Source: a virus
IMG/VR virus record: IMGVR_UViG_3300044837_000084
Span: 1-22,007 of that record
DNA: 22,007 bases
Strand: one strand, 5' to 3'
Of this stretch, positions 15,915 to 21,577 are shown piece by piece (position 1 is the stretch's first letter; every line of letters begins with the position of its first letter). Under the pieces are notes generated by a model that was not told the DNA's origin, ran no database searches, and saw nothing but the letters and a program-made list of their open reading frames with translations. The translations under genes were made by a program, and so were the position numbers.

Positions 15915-16103
15915 TTACGCGGGCGGCGTTGGAGGCGTTGAAGGCTGTGCAGCATCACGCCGCCTCTCACACTCGCATTGACCCGCAGGATCATCCGATA
16001 CCGCACCGTATCGCTTGACGCAGCCCCGTTCATGGAACTCTAGTGCCGGATCCACCATCACGCCGGCTAGGACTTTGGCCTTTGTCTTTTCATCCTGCTC
16101 CAT
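15915..16103 (-). CDS. Small cysteine-containing protein next to attP
   Basis: A 62-residue leftward gene whose ATG lies 5 bases after GGGGGAG, an excellent ribosome site. The N-terminus is charged (MEQDEKTKAKVLAGV), followed by DPALEFHERGCVKRYG and CECERRR, with three cysteines, and a proline/threonine tail (PSTPPTPPA). No family is recognised. It is the first gene beyond attP on the side away from Int1. If the phage integrates in tRNA-Asn, this gene would sit directly downstream of the restored host tRNA gene and in the same direction. Confidence 0.6.
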   Translation of the reverse strand: MEQDEKTKAKVLAGVMVDPALEFHERGCVKRYGAVSDDPAGQCECERRRDAAQPSTPPTPPA

Positions 16104-16144
16104 TACTTCTCCCCCTGTGCCGGATTTTGTACGGCGGACCCAAA

Positions 16145-16174
16145 CGTCTAAGACACCCCTTGGACACTTAGACG
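16145..16174. repeat. Paired CGTCTAAG motifs, probable integrase arm sites (left of core)
   Basis: CGTCTAAG at 16145-16152 and its exact reverse complement at 16167-16174 form an 8-bp inverted pair 35 bases from the att core. A third copy lies on the other side of the core (16297-16304). This layout is that of arm-type sites bound by the N-terminal domain of a tyrosine integrase; which integrase binds them is inference. Confidence 0.6.
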
Positions 16175-16208
16175 GTACGATTCAAATATGATTGTAAGTC
16201 CTTGATTT

Positions 16209-16258
16209 TGGCTCCCCGGGAGAGATTCGAACTCCCGACCAACGGATTAACAGTCCGT
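16209..16258 (-). other. attP core: 3' half of tRNA-Asn(GUU)
   Basis: Read on the reverse strand, these 50 bases equal tRNA positions 27-76. They contain an anticodon stem and loop with CTGTTAA (anticodon GTT), a five-base variable loop, a T arm with TTCGAAT, a 3' acceptor strand CCGGGGA, the discriminator G and an encoded CCA. The D arm and 5' acceptor strand are absent: sequence beyond 16258 does not pair. This is the usual form of a phage attachment core that rebuilds a host tRNA gene on integration. Its place between Int1 and phage genes on both sides points to attP, or to an att site between tandem prophages. Confidence 0.85.
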
Positions 16259-16262
16259 TTAC

Positions 16263-16276
16263 GTTCCACGTGAAAC
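16263..16276. promoter_or_regulatory. parS-like near-palindrome
   Basis: GTTCCACGTGAAAC equals the inner 14 bases of the bacterial chromosomal parS consensus as I recall it (TGTTNCACGTGAAACA); only the two outer bases differ. It lies 4 bases from the tRNA core, between core and Int1. It may bind host ParB or a phage regulator, or act as an integrase or excisionase site. Confidence 0.5.
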
Positions 16277-16296
16277 CAACCACTTACCTCCATTTG

Positions 16297-16304
16297 CGTC
16301 TAAG
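16297..16304 (+). repeat. Third CGTCTAAG motif (right of core)
   Basis: An exact third copy of the arm-type motif, immediately downstream of the Int1 stop codon. With the flanking bases, copies 1 and 3 share CGTCTAAG-x-CACC. Sites on both sides of the core are expected for a lambda-like intasome. Confidence 0.55.
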
Positions 16305-17198
16305 TCACCGGACCGGTTTGATGCGCGAGCGGCGCACATAGACCCCCATCATTTGGGCGTTGTGACCGAGGATGTTATGGCTGGCATCGGTCGCCGCCTT
16401 GGGCCGCAGTTCCCGGAACCGGAACCCCGCGTTTAGGCGCTTCATGGCGCTCTGTAGGCCGTCCATGGTGTAGGGCCTACCCTTCTCGCCCACAAAGACA
16501 AACTCGTTCTGTGAGCGCGCCAGGGCCTGCTCAATGAAGTATTTGAGGGGCGTGCTCCATTCGATCTCCCGCAACTTGCCATCCTTCGACTGCGTAACCT
16601 GAATCCCGGTGGACGTGATGGCTTCCCGGGTCAGCAACCGCAGATCCCCTTGCCGCAATCCCGTCAGATAGGCCACCGCCAGCAAATCCCGCAACGGGAC
16701 CGGCGCGCGGTTCAGCACGTCGACCAGCTCCTGATTCTCGATATAGCGCTTCGATGGCCTTTCCTTGTTGCGCCGGACGCCCAAGCAGGGATTCGACACG
16801 CACCAGCCAAACCGCATCCCCCAGCTAATCACCGATCCCAGCACGGCCCGCTCCCGATTCCCGCCGACGGCCGCCCCTTCGACTTTCCGCATTTCGAGGT
16901 ATTGGGCTACGTGCGTCGGCTCGAGCGCGTTCAGGATGACGTGGCCGAAATGGTGCTGTAGGCGCGCATTGATGATTCGCAGGTATTCGGGCTGGGTCGC
17001 TGGCTTCAATTCTGGTAAAGCCCGGGCGATGTACAGCATCATCAATTGTCCGTAGGTCGCCGGCCGGTCTGTGGTCCATTCTTGAAGGGCGGTATAGAGC
17101 GCGGTTGCGCCTTCGTCGACCCGGGAGAGTGGGTGCCATTTGTTTTGATGGACGTAGAAGTACCGGCCGTGTCTTTGGTGGACTTTTGGGGGCAGCAT
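16305..17198 (-). CDS. Tyrosine integrase Int1, adjacent to attP, atypical box II
   Basis: A 297-residue tyrosine recombinase. The N-terminal LPPKVHQRHGRYFYVHQNKWHPL is an arm-binding type beta segment. A helical core-binding domain follows (about 48-140), then the catalytic domain with R182 (TGLRQGD), lysine in QSKDGK (205/208), R265, H279 (LGH) and Y287 (GVYVRR). The box II histidine of the usual H-x-L-R motif is replaced by arginine (RELR, 262-265), and only 14 residues separate R265 from H279, against about 19-22 in most relatives, so a helix is shortened. An arginine at this place may occur in some phage relatives, but I cannot verify that here. The ATG has no clear ribosome site, so coupling to the overlapping DUF4224-like gene is likely. 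Its 3' end points at the att core 47 bases away. Confidence 0.88.
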   Translation of the reverse strand: MLPPKVHQRHGRYFYVHQNKWHPLSRVDEGATALYTALQEWTTDRPATYGQLMMLYIARALPELKPATQPEYLRIINARLQHHFGHVILNALEPTHVAQYLEMRKVEGAAVGGNRERAVLGSVISWGMRFGWCVSNPCLGVRRNKERPSKRYIENQELVDVLNRAPVPLRDLLAVAYLTGLRQGDLRLLTREAITSTGIQVTQSKDGKLREIEWSTPLKYFIEQALARSQNEFVFVGEKGRPYTMDGLQSAMKRLNAGFRFRELRPKAATDASHNILGHNAQMMGVYVRRSRIKPVR

Positions 17199-17395
17199 TT
17201 TGGAGGCGGCGTGAAGTCCGGTCGGTTGTATTTCGAGTCACCGTACATCGCCCGGTTAATCGCGTCCAGCGTCGTGACCGGATCGCCGGACGGCTGAACC
17301 ATGAAAGCCACCCCATTGGCCCGTAGCCAGCGGCGCACGTCAGACCGCCGTTGGAGGCCGGAAAGCTTGCGCAAATGGGGCAAGTCGGCGATCAC
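17042..17395 (-). CDS. DUF4224-like protein upstream of integrase
   Basis: A 117-residue protein from the GTG that overlaps the previous stop (GTGA). Residues 8-60 (LRKLSGLQRRSDVRRWLRANGVAF, then GDPVTTLDAINRAM) match the short winged-helix-like DUF4224 family, whose members usually sit directly before phage integrase genes and are candidates for excisionase-type or accessory DNA-binding factors. The family is normally about 70 residues. Here the frame continues another 51 residues (K-, T- and P-rich) inside the Int1 gene, so the tail is probably unselected read-through or the result of a lost stop. Function in recombination directionality is inference. Confidence 0.7.
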   Translation of the reverse strand: MIADLPHLRKLSGLQRRSDVRRWLRANGVAFMVQPSGDPVTTLDAINRAMYGDSKYNRPDFTPPPKCCPQKSTKDTAGTSTSIKTNGTHSPGSTKAQPRSIPPFKNGPQTGRRPTDN

Positions 17396-17589
17396 GGCTT
17401 CGGCGGCTCCTCTTTCGCTGGCGCAAGCTGCGACCCGCACGCCCCACACCAGCGCATGACCCCGGCTATCGCTTGATACCGCATCTTGCAATCAGGATTG
17501 ACGCACTCGAGTAGGACGGTCGACGCGATGCGGCGCGCGGCGGCGATCGCATACGCAAGAGTCACAGCGGGAGTATCAGGGCGGCGCAT
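17392..17589 (-). CDS. Small zinc-ribbon protein
   Basis: A 65-residue protein from the ATG at 17589, chosen because GGTGG lies at ribosome-site distance and the longer frame is arginine-rich shadow of the neighbour. It has two cysteine pairs, CVNPDC and CGAC, 19 residues apart, forming a likely zinc ribbon, preceded by an alanine-rich helix. A proline/lysine tail ends it. It overlaps the gene before it and the DUF4224-like gene after it (GTGA). Function is unknown. Confidence 0.6.
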   Translation of the reverse strand: MRRPDTPAVTLAYAIAAARRIASTVLLECVNPDCKMRYQAIAGVMRWCGACGSQLAPAKEEPPKP

Positions 17590-17767
17590 CGACACCACCG
17601 GCATCAAAGATAGCTCCGCGCGACGGGTGTTCGGTTCTGAAGATCGCCGCCGTTCCCTCCTCGCCCAAGAACCGGTAGCCGCTGCCATCCGCCAGGGCAT
17701 AAGGCCCTTCTAATCCGCGCAGCCGGCACGCTCGCTCCCAATTCTCGTAGGTGCCGACAATGATCAC
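17576..17767 (-). CDS. Small hypothetical phage protein
   Basis: A 63-residue protein from the GTG overlapping the previous stop (GTGA). It begins MIIVGTYENWERACRLRGLEG and contains GYRFLGEEGTAAIF, giving a small alpha/beta look. No cysteine pairs, membrane segments or known domain are seen. It overlaps the next gene by 14 bases. Coupling on both sides is the chief evidence that it is expressed. Confidence 0.55.
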   Translation of the reverse strand: MIIVGTYENWERACRLRGLEGPYALADGSGYRFLGEEGTAAIFRTEHPSRGAIFDAGGVDAPP

Positions 17768-18162
17768 GGCTTGGCTGCTCCGGCATCAGGTTGCGGCGTC
17801 GGCGGCTCTCCAATGGGGCGCACATTTTCTTTTCCCGTAGGCACGGTCTTGGTGTTGGTTTTGGTCGCCCCTTCTGTTGGCCGCTTCGCCACGGCATCAG
17901 CAGGAAAGCCGGGAAGTACGCAGCCGGTTAGCGCATGTTCGACCAAGGCGATTTCCTTGCGCCAGTCAGGGATCGTGCGGCCGTCATCGTTGGGCGACCA
18001 GACTGCCTCGGCAGGCCATCCGATGAAGTGCATCCGCAGCTTGACAGCCTGAAGCACGGCCACCAATCTGGAATTTTCGACTGCAAGTTCGCGGATACGC
18101 TTATCGCGAGCGGCGACCACGGCATCAGCCGCCCGTCGCACTTCATTTGCCGTAGCTTTCAT
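17764..18162 (-). CDS. Hypothetical protein with N-terminal coiled coil and proline-rich tail
   Basis: A 132-residue protein whose ATG is preceded by GGGGTGA. Residues 1-45 form a charged helix with heptad character (AADAVVAARDKRIRELAVENSRL). A compact middle (HFIGWPAEAVWSPNDDGRTI, then WRKEIALVEHAL) looks folded. The last 45 residues are K-, T- and P-rich and probably disordered. It is part of the leftward small-gene chain; no family is recognised. Confidence 0.6.
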   Translation of the reverse strand: MKATANEVRRAADAVVAARDKRIRELAVENSRLVAVLQAVKLRMHFIGWPAEAVWSPNDDGRTIPDWRKEIALVEHALTGCVLPGFPADAVAKRPTEGATKTNTKTVPTGKENVRPIGEPPTPQPDAGAAKP

Positions 18163-18165
18163 TAC

Positions 18166-18399
18166 TCACCCCCCCTCGTTCGTTGAGCCAATCGCCTTCG
18201 CCGCGGCATCAGCCTCAGAGCATTCGCCGTAGTAGCCCTCGCACTTCGGACAGCGCCAATACCAAATACCGTTGCGCTCGAACCGCTCAAGCTGCTGGCG
18301 AACCGGCTTACCGTCCAAGAATGCGAAGGGTAGACAGCAAAAACAGCCTTCAGAGATCAGGCTGAAACCTTGGTCCTCGCAATCGTTGTCGGCAATCAC
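18166..18399 (-). CDS. Small cysteine-rich, zinc-ribbon-like protein
   Basis: A 77-residue protein from the GTG at 18399, which overlaps the stop of the small membrane protein gene (GTGA). Cysteines occur as EGCFCC near residue 20 and as CPKCEGYYGEC near residues 50-60, the latter after WYWR, a zinc-ribbon arrangement. The longer upstream frame overlaps two neighbours and lacks a ribosome site. Possible DNA- or protein-binding microprotein; function unknown. Confidence 0.6.
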   Translation of the reverse strand: MIADNDCEDQGFSLISEGCFCCLPFAFLDGKPVRQQLERFERNGIWYWRCPKCEGYYGECSEADAAAKAIGSTNEGG

Positions 18400-18506
18400 T
18401 TCACTTCTCCATCGGCCCTGAAGCAAAGGTTCGTCGGGAACGCAATGACGATCAGAATCAGCACTCCCCAAATCACTTGCAGCGTGGTCATGACGGTTTC
18501 AAACAT
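18396..18506 (-). CDS. 36-residue single-TM membrane protein
   Basis: A very short gene supported by a strong ribosome site (AGGAG, 7 bases before the ATG). Residues 6-25 (MTTLQVIWGVLILIVIAFPT) form one membrane segment, followed by a short tail (NLCFRADGEVK). It overlaps the gene before it by 8 bases and the next by 4. It may act on the host membrane or on exclusion, but no family is recognised. Confidence 0.6.
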   Translation of the reverse strand: MFETVMTTLQVIWGVLILIVIAFPTNLCFRADGEVK

Positions 18507-18732
18507 CGGGCTCTCCTGCTGTTTCACGCGCGAAGCGACGGCGCTCGGCCCGCATGCCTTCGACGAACGCGGCTGCAATCTCGTCTCTCGCTGATTCAAA
18601 CTGCATAAAGCCGCTCTTTTCGGCTCTGCCCCATGACTTCATGTTGCGAGCGATATAACTCTGCGAACGCACGAAATCCTTCTTGTAGGAATTTTTGATC
18701 CCGCCGAAAGGTAACCGGAATTTAACGGCCAT
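18499..18732 (-). CDS. Small basic hypothetical protein
   Basis: A 77-residue protein with an ATG after AGGGGGA at normal spacing. The N-terminus is basic (MAVKFRLPFGGIKNSYKKDF) and the C-terminal half is a charged helix (ARDEIAAAFVEGMRAERRRFARE). No cysteine pairs or membrane segments are present. The strong ribosome site and short overlaps on both sides support expression. No family is recognised. Confidence 0.6.
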   Translation of the reverse strand: MAVKFRLPFGGIKNSYKKDFVRSQSYIARNMKSWGRAEKSGFMQFESARDEIAAAFVEGMRAERRRFARETAGEPDV

Positions 18733-18919
18733 CGTTTCCCCCTGGATTAACGGGTGTCATGCTGATGGGACGGCCGCAGTAGGGGCAGAACGACCATACG
18801 CGCTCAAGCGTGCGCAATAGCTCCGAGTCCTCGCCTGGGTGATCGTCCGGGAAATACCATTCCCTAGAACTTTTTGGCTCGCGTTTCCACAGGCAATACT
18901 TATCGGCTGGGTCGCTCAT
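18722..18919 (-). CDS. Small zinc-finger-type protein
   Basis: A 65-residue protein starting in an ATGA overlap with the previous gene. CPYCGRPI near residues 45-52, with a further cysteine in KYCLWKRE near residue 9, is the pattern of small zinc-binding phage proteins. The centre (SREWYFPDDHPGEDSELLRT) is acidic. Function is unknown; nucleic-acid or protein binding is possible. Confidence 0.6.
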   Translation of the reverse strand: MSDPADKYCLWKREPKSSREWYFPDDHPGEDSELLRTLERVWSFCPYCGRPISMTPVNPGGNDGR

Positions 18920-19146
18920 TTGACAGCCCTGGATGTTGGCTCGACGGTGATGCTGAGGCGCTCTAGAAGGTCTTTCACATCGTGATCGCCGGAATATACA
19001 AAGTCACTCGTGTGTCCGTTGTCGCGATCTTCTCCGGTGATTTCCAGCGCAGCTTCCATCACCTGGTCTAGCAGATCGTATTGGCGCTTCGATATCGCCG
19101 CAAGACCGACGAGTTGGTAGTACTGATTCTTGGTGATCGTTTTCAT
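18916..19146 (-). CDS. Small acidic helical hypothetical protein
   Basis: A 76-residue protein from the ATG at 19146, with GGAG 8 bases upstream and an ATGA overlap with the previous gene. The longer frame into 19287 is arginine-rich shadow and is rejected. Two helices (YYQLVGLAAISKRQYDLLDQ and VKDLLERL) flank an acidic loop (GEDRDNGHTSD). No known domain is recognised. Confidence 0.6.
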   Translation of the reverse strand: MKTITKNQYYQLVGLAAISKRQYDLLDQVMEAALEITGEDRDNGHTSDFVYSGDHDVKDLLERLSITVEPTSRAVK

Positions 19147-19586
19147 GACCGGAACTCCACGACCTTGGGGCCGTTCTTCTCTGGCGGCGGTAACAGGCCA
19201 GCGGCGTTCGCTGCGTCGATCACGCGGCGGCCATCGCCTAGCACCATGTGTGGCAGAAACGCCGTGTCGAAGCTCAGCACGCCGCACTCAATCGCCGTGG
19301 TCTGTCCCTTGACCCAATCCCGCAGGATCGAATACACAGCCCGCTTGGCGTGCGCCAATGCGTCGTCGCGCTTCCAGCCGCTTTTGGTCACGAGTGCTTG
19401 GGCGTAGCCGGTCCAACTCGCCTCAAGCTGCACCTGCCGATCACGCCACTTAAACACCACGATGGCGACTGAGCGGTCGTTATCGGTCATCGTGCCGAAG
19501 GACTGGCAACCGAAGGCCGCGAGGGTCTTGGTGATCTCTTGCATGGCGTCGGTTTTCAGCTTCACGAATTCATACGGGATCGGCAT
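19143..19586 (-). CDS. Conserved-looking phage protein of unknown function
   Basis: A 147-residue protein with an ATG 6 bases after AGGAG. It has an alpha/beta N-terminal half with FGTMTDNDRSVAIVVFKWRDRQVQLEA strands and a helical C-terminal half (ALAHAKRAVYSILRDWVKG, then ECGVLSFDTAFLPHMVLGDGRRV). The latter resembles a C-terminal motif (ESGI.TFEEEFLPH) I have seen in many uncharacterised phage proteins. This is recognition from memory, without a known activity. It is the largest member of the leftward small-gene chain. Confidence 0.65.
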   Translation of the reverse strand: MPIPYEFVKLKTDAMQEITKTLAAFGCQSFGTMTDNDRSVAIVVFKWRDRQVQLEASWTGYAQALVTKSGWKRDDALAHAKRAVYSILRDWVKGQTTAIECGVLSFDTAFLPHMVLGDGRRVIDAANAAGLLPPPEKNGPKVVEFRS

Positions 19587-19797
19587 TGGCTGCTCCTGAA
19601 GTAGTGGTTGACTCCTTGGCGAGCGTGTAATCCAAGAACGCCTCAAGCGAGGATTCGCAGAGACCACCCAGGGGCCGCTCCGCATCGGGATATGTGCCGC
19701 CCATGAATTGAATGCGTTGCACGACGCCGCCAGGGATGCTCGGTTCGTCACCAATCTCGAAGATGGCGCGTGCCAGTTTTGTTGCGAGAGGGTTCAT
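19570..19797 (-). CDS. Small hypothetical protein after Int2
   Basis: A 75-residue protein from the ATG at 19797, with AAGGTGG just upstream. It starts with a short helix (NPLATKLARAIFEIG) and contains IPGGVVQRIQFMGG and CESSLEAFLDYTLAKE. The longer frame upstream runs into Int2 and is not needed. It overlaps the next start by 17 bases. It may be a regulatory microprotein; no family is recognised. Confidence 0.55.
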   Translation of the reverse strand: MNPLATKLARAIFEIGDEPSIPGGVVQRIQFMGGTYPDAERPLGGLCESSLEAFLDYTLAKESTTTSGAANADPV

Positions 19798-19822
19798 TCG
19801 CCACCTTGTAAAGTAGATTGAT

Positions 19823-20668
19823 TCATCGCAGCGGCTGCACAACGCGACGGGCGCGATCGTAGACACGCCGAGTCATCTTGATATCGATGTGACCGGCGAG
19901 CAGGTAGGCGGAATCAAGGCTCAGGTTGTCTGAGATGCTCTTGGCGCGGATATCGTGAAAATGCCAACGTTCGTTACCTGCGTCTTCCCATGCGCGCATC
20001 GAGCGCTGCCACATCGCTCTAAAACCATCCTCCGAGTACCGCAAGCCCTTCGCCCCGTACTTAGGATTCGTGCGTATCACGTATTCTCTCGGCCAATGCG
20101 GCAACATCAGCTTGGCGCGCTTCAGGACGGTCTCTACGGCCGGCGAGATCATGATCGCCAGCTTCTTTCCCGTCTTGCCTTGGTCGATCTCAATGTGCCA
20201 TTTGTCGCGCGGCAGTCCAATCGCCCGAACCTGCTTCCAGGTCAGCCCCACGATGTCTCCCTGCCGCTGTCCCGTGAGGAGCGCGAGGTCCATCGCAATC
20301 TGTACCTGGGCACAGCAGGTAGCCCGGAATGCGTCGAACTCTTCAGTGGTGACGTAACGGTCTCTCGGCTTCGTAGGCCAGCGCTCAACGCCTGTGCATG
20401 GGTTCCGCAGGTCATCCTGGATGCACCAGCGCCCGATGGCTTTCTTGAACACGGTCGAAAGGATCGTGACCATGCGGTTTCGATGAATGCGGCCGGTCTT
20501 AACCTCGAGGAAATCCACCACCATGCGCGGCGTGACTTGGCTCGGTTCAAGATGGCCGAAAGTTTGGCGAAGTAGGACTAGGATGCCCAAATAGTCGCGC
20601 TGACTGCGCGGCTGTAAATCAGGAATGCACTCGGCAGCGTACCGATCAAACAAGTCGTTCATGCTCAT
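19823..20668 (-). CDS. Tyrosine recombinase Int2, full catalytic set
   Basis: A 281-residue tyrosine recombinase starting at ATG 20668 (or 20662). A helical core-binding domain (about 3-95) begins at once, so the usual N-terminal arm-binding domain is missing. The catalytic domain carries R135 (TGQRQGD), K165 (QGKTGKK), H238 and R241 (FHDIR), H260 (AGH) and Y270 (RRVYDR), all in place. Box II to H260 spacing is 19 residues, as in active enzymes. It is clearly different in sequence from Int1. It lies in mid-operon, about 3.6 kb from the only recognisable att core. Possible roles: the real integrase, a second recombinase for another site, or a relic of an inserted element. No start extends the protein upstream; a stop closes the frame about 110 bases before the ATG. 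Confidence 0.88.
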   Translation of the reverse strand: MSMNDLFDRYAAECIPDLQPRSQRDYLGILVLLRQTFGHLEPSQVTPRMVVDFLEVKTGRIHRNRMVTILSTVFKKAIGRWCIQDDLRNPCTGVERWPTKPRDRYVTTEEFDAFRATCCAQVQIAMDLALLTGQRQGDIVGLTWKQVRAIGLPRDKWHIEIDQGKTGKKLAIMISPAVETVLKRAKLMLPHWPREYVIRTNPKYGAKGLRYSEDGFRAMWQRSMRAWEDAGNERWHFHDIRAKSISDNLSLDSAYLLAGHIDIKMTRRVYDRARRVVQPLR

Positions 20669-20785
20669 GCGACGTCCCCAGAAGATGTCAAAGTTACTGT
20701 ACGGTCCTGAGGGCCCTTTCTCCCTCTTGGTATCCCCAGGAGGTCTACTCGGGTCCCCTGCCCACTGGTACTCGTGGACTCCATT

Positions 20786-21016
20786 TCAGGCCGGGTCGCA
20801 ATTGGCACAGCGTTGCCCGGATAACGGTTTATGTGCGGCGAGCCCGTTTCGGCTCCAAGGGACGTTTTCGTAGGCACTGACGGCGCGATATTCACGCGCC
20901 ACCCTATGTACCGTAGAACGTGAAATCTGCATAGTTCCGGGCAAAACGGTCGAAGTGAAGCCCCTATGCTCATGCAAATTTGCCAGAGGTGGAGCATAGC
21001 TATTCGGCTCCCTCAC
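20786..21016 (-). CDS. Possible small HTH-like protein
   Basis: A 76-residue leftward frame from a GTG without a visible ribosome site. The segment QISRSTVHRVAREY (residues 30-43) looks like a helix-turn-helix recognition pair, and CANC closes the protein. If real it could be a small repressor for the Int2-led operon. An internal ATG at 20932 would give a shorter form starting just before the HTH-like segment. The evidence is weak and an overlapping frame is of similar quality. Confidence 0.3.
   Translation of the reverse strand: MREPNSYAPPLANLHEHRGFTSTVLPGTMQISRSTVHRVAREYRAVSAYENVPWSRNGLAAHKPLSGQRCANCDPA
20964..20999. repeat. Nested inverted repeat, operator-like
   Basis: CTATGCTC (20964-20971) is matched by GAGCATAG (20992-20999), both exact. 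Inside lies a perfect 10-bp palindrome, GCAAATTTGC (20974-20983). The location in the gap upstream of Int2 suggests a repressor or regulator binding region. Confidence 0.55.
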
Positions 21017-21181
21017 TCGATTTGAAGCGCCCGTCTCTCCGAGCTGTCAAGCCGTTCCAGGTACTACTGTTTCCAGGCTTTCTCATAACGCGATTACCAA
21101 AATACCCTTTGGGGCCAGCATTCCCGCACGTTTTGGCCATTCGTAGTCGTGACGCTATCGTCAGAGGTGCGGACGAAAAAT

Positions 21182-21577
21182 TCATTTCACTGCCCGGTCA
21201 AATTCGTAGCACCACATGTTGGGCTGCGGATGTTCCCCTGCCAGCTTGCCGCAATTTTCGCAGGCGCTTTGAATCCAGCCGCGAAAGCTCGGCCGAGGCT
21301 CTGCTGGCGTTTCCGATTCTGAGTGCTCAAGCGCCGCGATAGCGGTGACCATCGCAGTCTTTGCGGCGATGAAATTTTCATCCGAGTCATTCGGGAACAG
21401 ATCGGGGCATATCGTTCCCTCGGCAATCACCCGCAGCGCCCCTTCCAAGTATTCAATGCGTTCCATGCGCGCGTCTGCGATGCCTTCGAGGGTGGCGATG
21501 CGGGCGTGGAGCGGTTTCACCTCCGCTGTTATGGCATCGACCAAAGCCGCTTTGTGCATGGATATAATGTCGCTCAC
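21182..21577 (-). CDS. Hypothetical protein with coiled coil and C-terminal cysteine motif
   Basis: A 131-residue protein from the GTG that overlaps the stop of the gene before it (GTGA). Residues 8-50 form a heptad-rich helix (ITAEVKPLHARIATLEGIADARMERIEYLEG), a likely oligomerisation coiled coil. The C-terminus holds CENCGKLAGEHPQPNMWC, a CxxC...H...C zinc-binding pattern common at the ends of small phage proteins. The longer upstream frame is shadow of the neighbour. Function unknown. Confidence 0.62.
   Translation of the reverse strand: MSDIISMHKAALVDAITAEVKPLHARIATLEGIADARMERIEYLEGALRVIAEGTICPDLFPNDSDENFIAAKTAMVTAIAALEHSESETPAEPRPSFRGWIQSACENCGKLAGEHPQPNMWCYEFDRAVK

Larger units (their letters stand above)
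20669..21181. other. 513-bp gap without a well-supported gene
   Basis: Between Int2 and the next leftward gene. The only plausible frame is a weak 76-residue one (20786-21016). There are inverted repeats at 20882-20900 (GGCGCG/CGCGCC) and 20964-20999. No tRNA-like sequence, att core or clear terminator was found. It is probably a control region for the Int2-led operon or the edge of an inserted segment. Confidence 0.5.

Noticed and set aside
15806-16018. Rightward 70-residue helical frame from a GTG
   Set aside because: No ribosome site, and it overlaps the leftward gene at 15915-16103, which has an excellent one.
16209-16304. Complete tRNA gene
   Set aside because: The anticodon stem to CCA is present, but no D arm or 5' acceptor strand is found upstream on the reverse strand.
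20980-21342. Rightward 120-residue frame across the gap
   Set aside because: It overlaps the well-supported leftward gene at 21182-21577 and shows no domain.
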